Of a stretch of 64,000 bases of DNA, positions 63,915 to 64,000 are shown piece by piece (within the stretch, counting starts at the first letter, position 1; the number at the start of each line of letters is the position of its first letter). The position numbers and the translations under genes were made by a program. Location: assembly GCA_013396655.1 (NCBI GenBank), contig WBMV01004888.1, positions 1,674,001 to 1,738,000 of the forward strand, written 5' to 3'. Under the pieces are notes generated by a model. The model had not been told where the DNA came from and did not search any database. It was given only the letters and a program-made list of their open reading frames with translations. This DNA is from Campylorhamphus procurvoides (Eukaryota > Chordata > Aves > Passeriformes > Dendrocolaptidae).

Positions 63915-64000
63915 GAGCTGAAAGATGAATGGTGGGGAAAAGGAAAGGGAGGGAAAGTAACTGAGTATGCTGAGATAGATGCAGTGACCAGTTGAGGAGA

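Noticed and set aside
1..64000. Prokaryotic systems, CRISPR, tRNA or rRNA genes
   Set aside because: There are no long coding frames, ribosome-binding patterns, regularly spaced repeats or intact tRNA A/B boxes. The repeats are avian.

Overview
This window looks like ordinary bird nuclear DNA, most likely from a passerine. It is AT-rich and has no operons, no tRNA or rRNA genes, no CRISPR array and no CpG island. All open frames stop below 150 codons, and none resembles a known protein. The organism call rests on the interspersed repeats, which I recognised by eye: several CR1 LINE 3' ends with the avian terminal octamer-like tail, an avian LTR with an exact 5-bp target duplication, and a second LTR-like element with a 4-bp duplication. 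No repeat library could be searched, so family names are recollection and not a search result.

Layout. 0.7-4 kb is a repeat-rich block: one reversed CR1 tail, then an old turtle/crocodile-like CR1 3' end, then a younger avian CR1 3' end, both in the + direction. 4-20 kb is mostly unique DNA with a cluster of AP-1 sites near 11 kb, a short CR1 scrap at 12.8 kb, and two small exon-like segments (16.1 and 18.7 kb) with good splice sites and compatible reading phase. 20-26 kb holds a MIR relic, a strong G-quadruplex motif, a second AP-1 cluster, an exon-like 202-nt open segment and a TIR-bounded ancient repeat. 30.5-31.1 kb is a solo LTR. 31-50 kb is unique DNA with one CTCF-type site and simple-sequence tracts. 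50.4-52.1 kb holds two CR1 tails of one subfamily facing each other, with a MIR relic between them. 52-62.4 kb is unique and AT-rich. The last 1.6 kb holds a long polypyrimidine tract leading into an exon-like segment, then the second LTR-like element.

No protein-coding gene can be identified with confidence. The window is best read as a long intron or an intergenic stretch. Plus-strand T-rich runs are more conspicuous than A-rich runs, which would fit an intron of a plus-strand gene, but I did not count them and this is a weak inference. The exon-like segments are hypotheses for RNA-seq or cross-species alignment. I found no convincing new biological system; the most solid discrete findings are the two bounded LTR insertions, the inverted CR1 pair, the TIR relic, the AP-1 clusters and the G4 and CTCF motifs.
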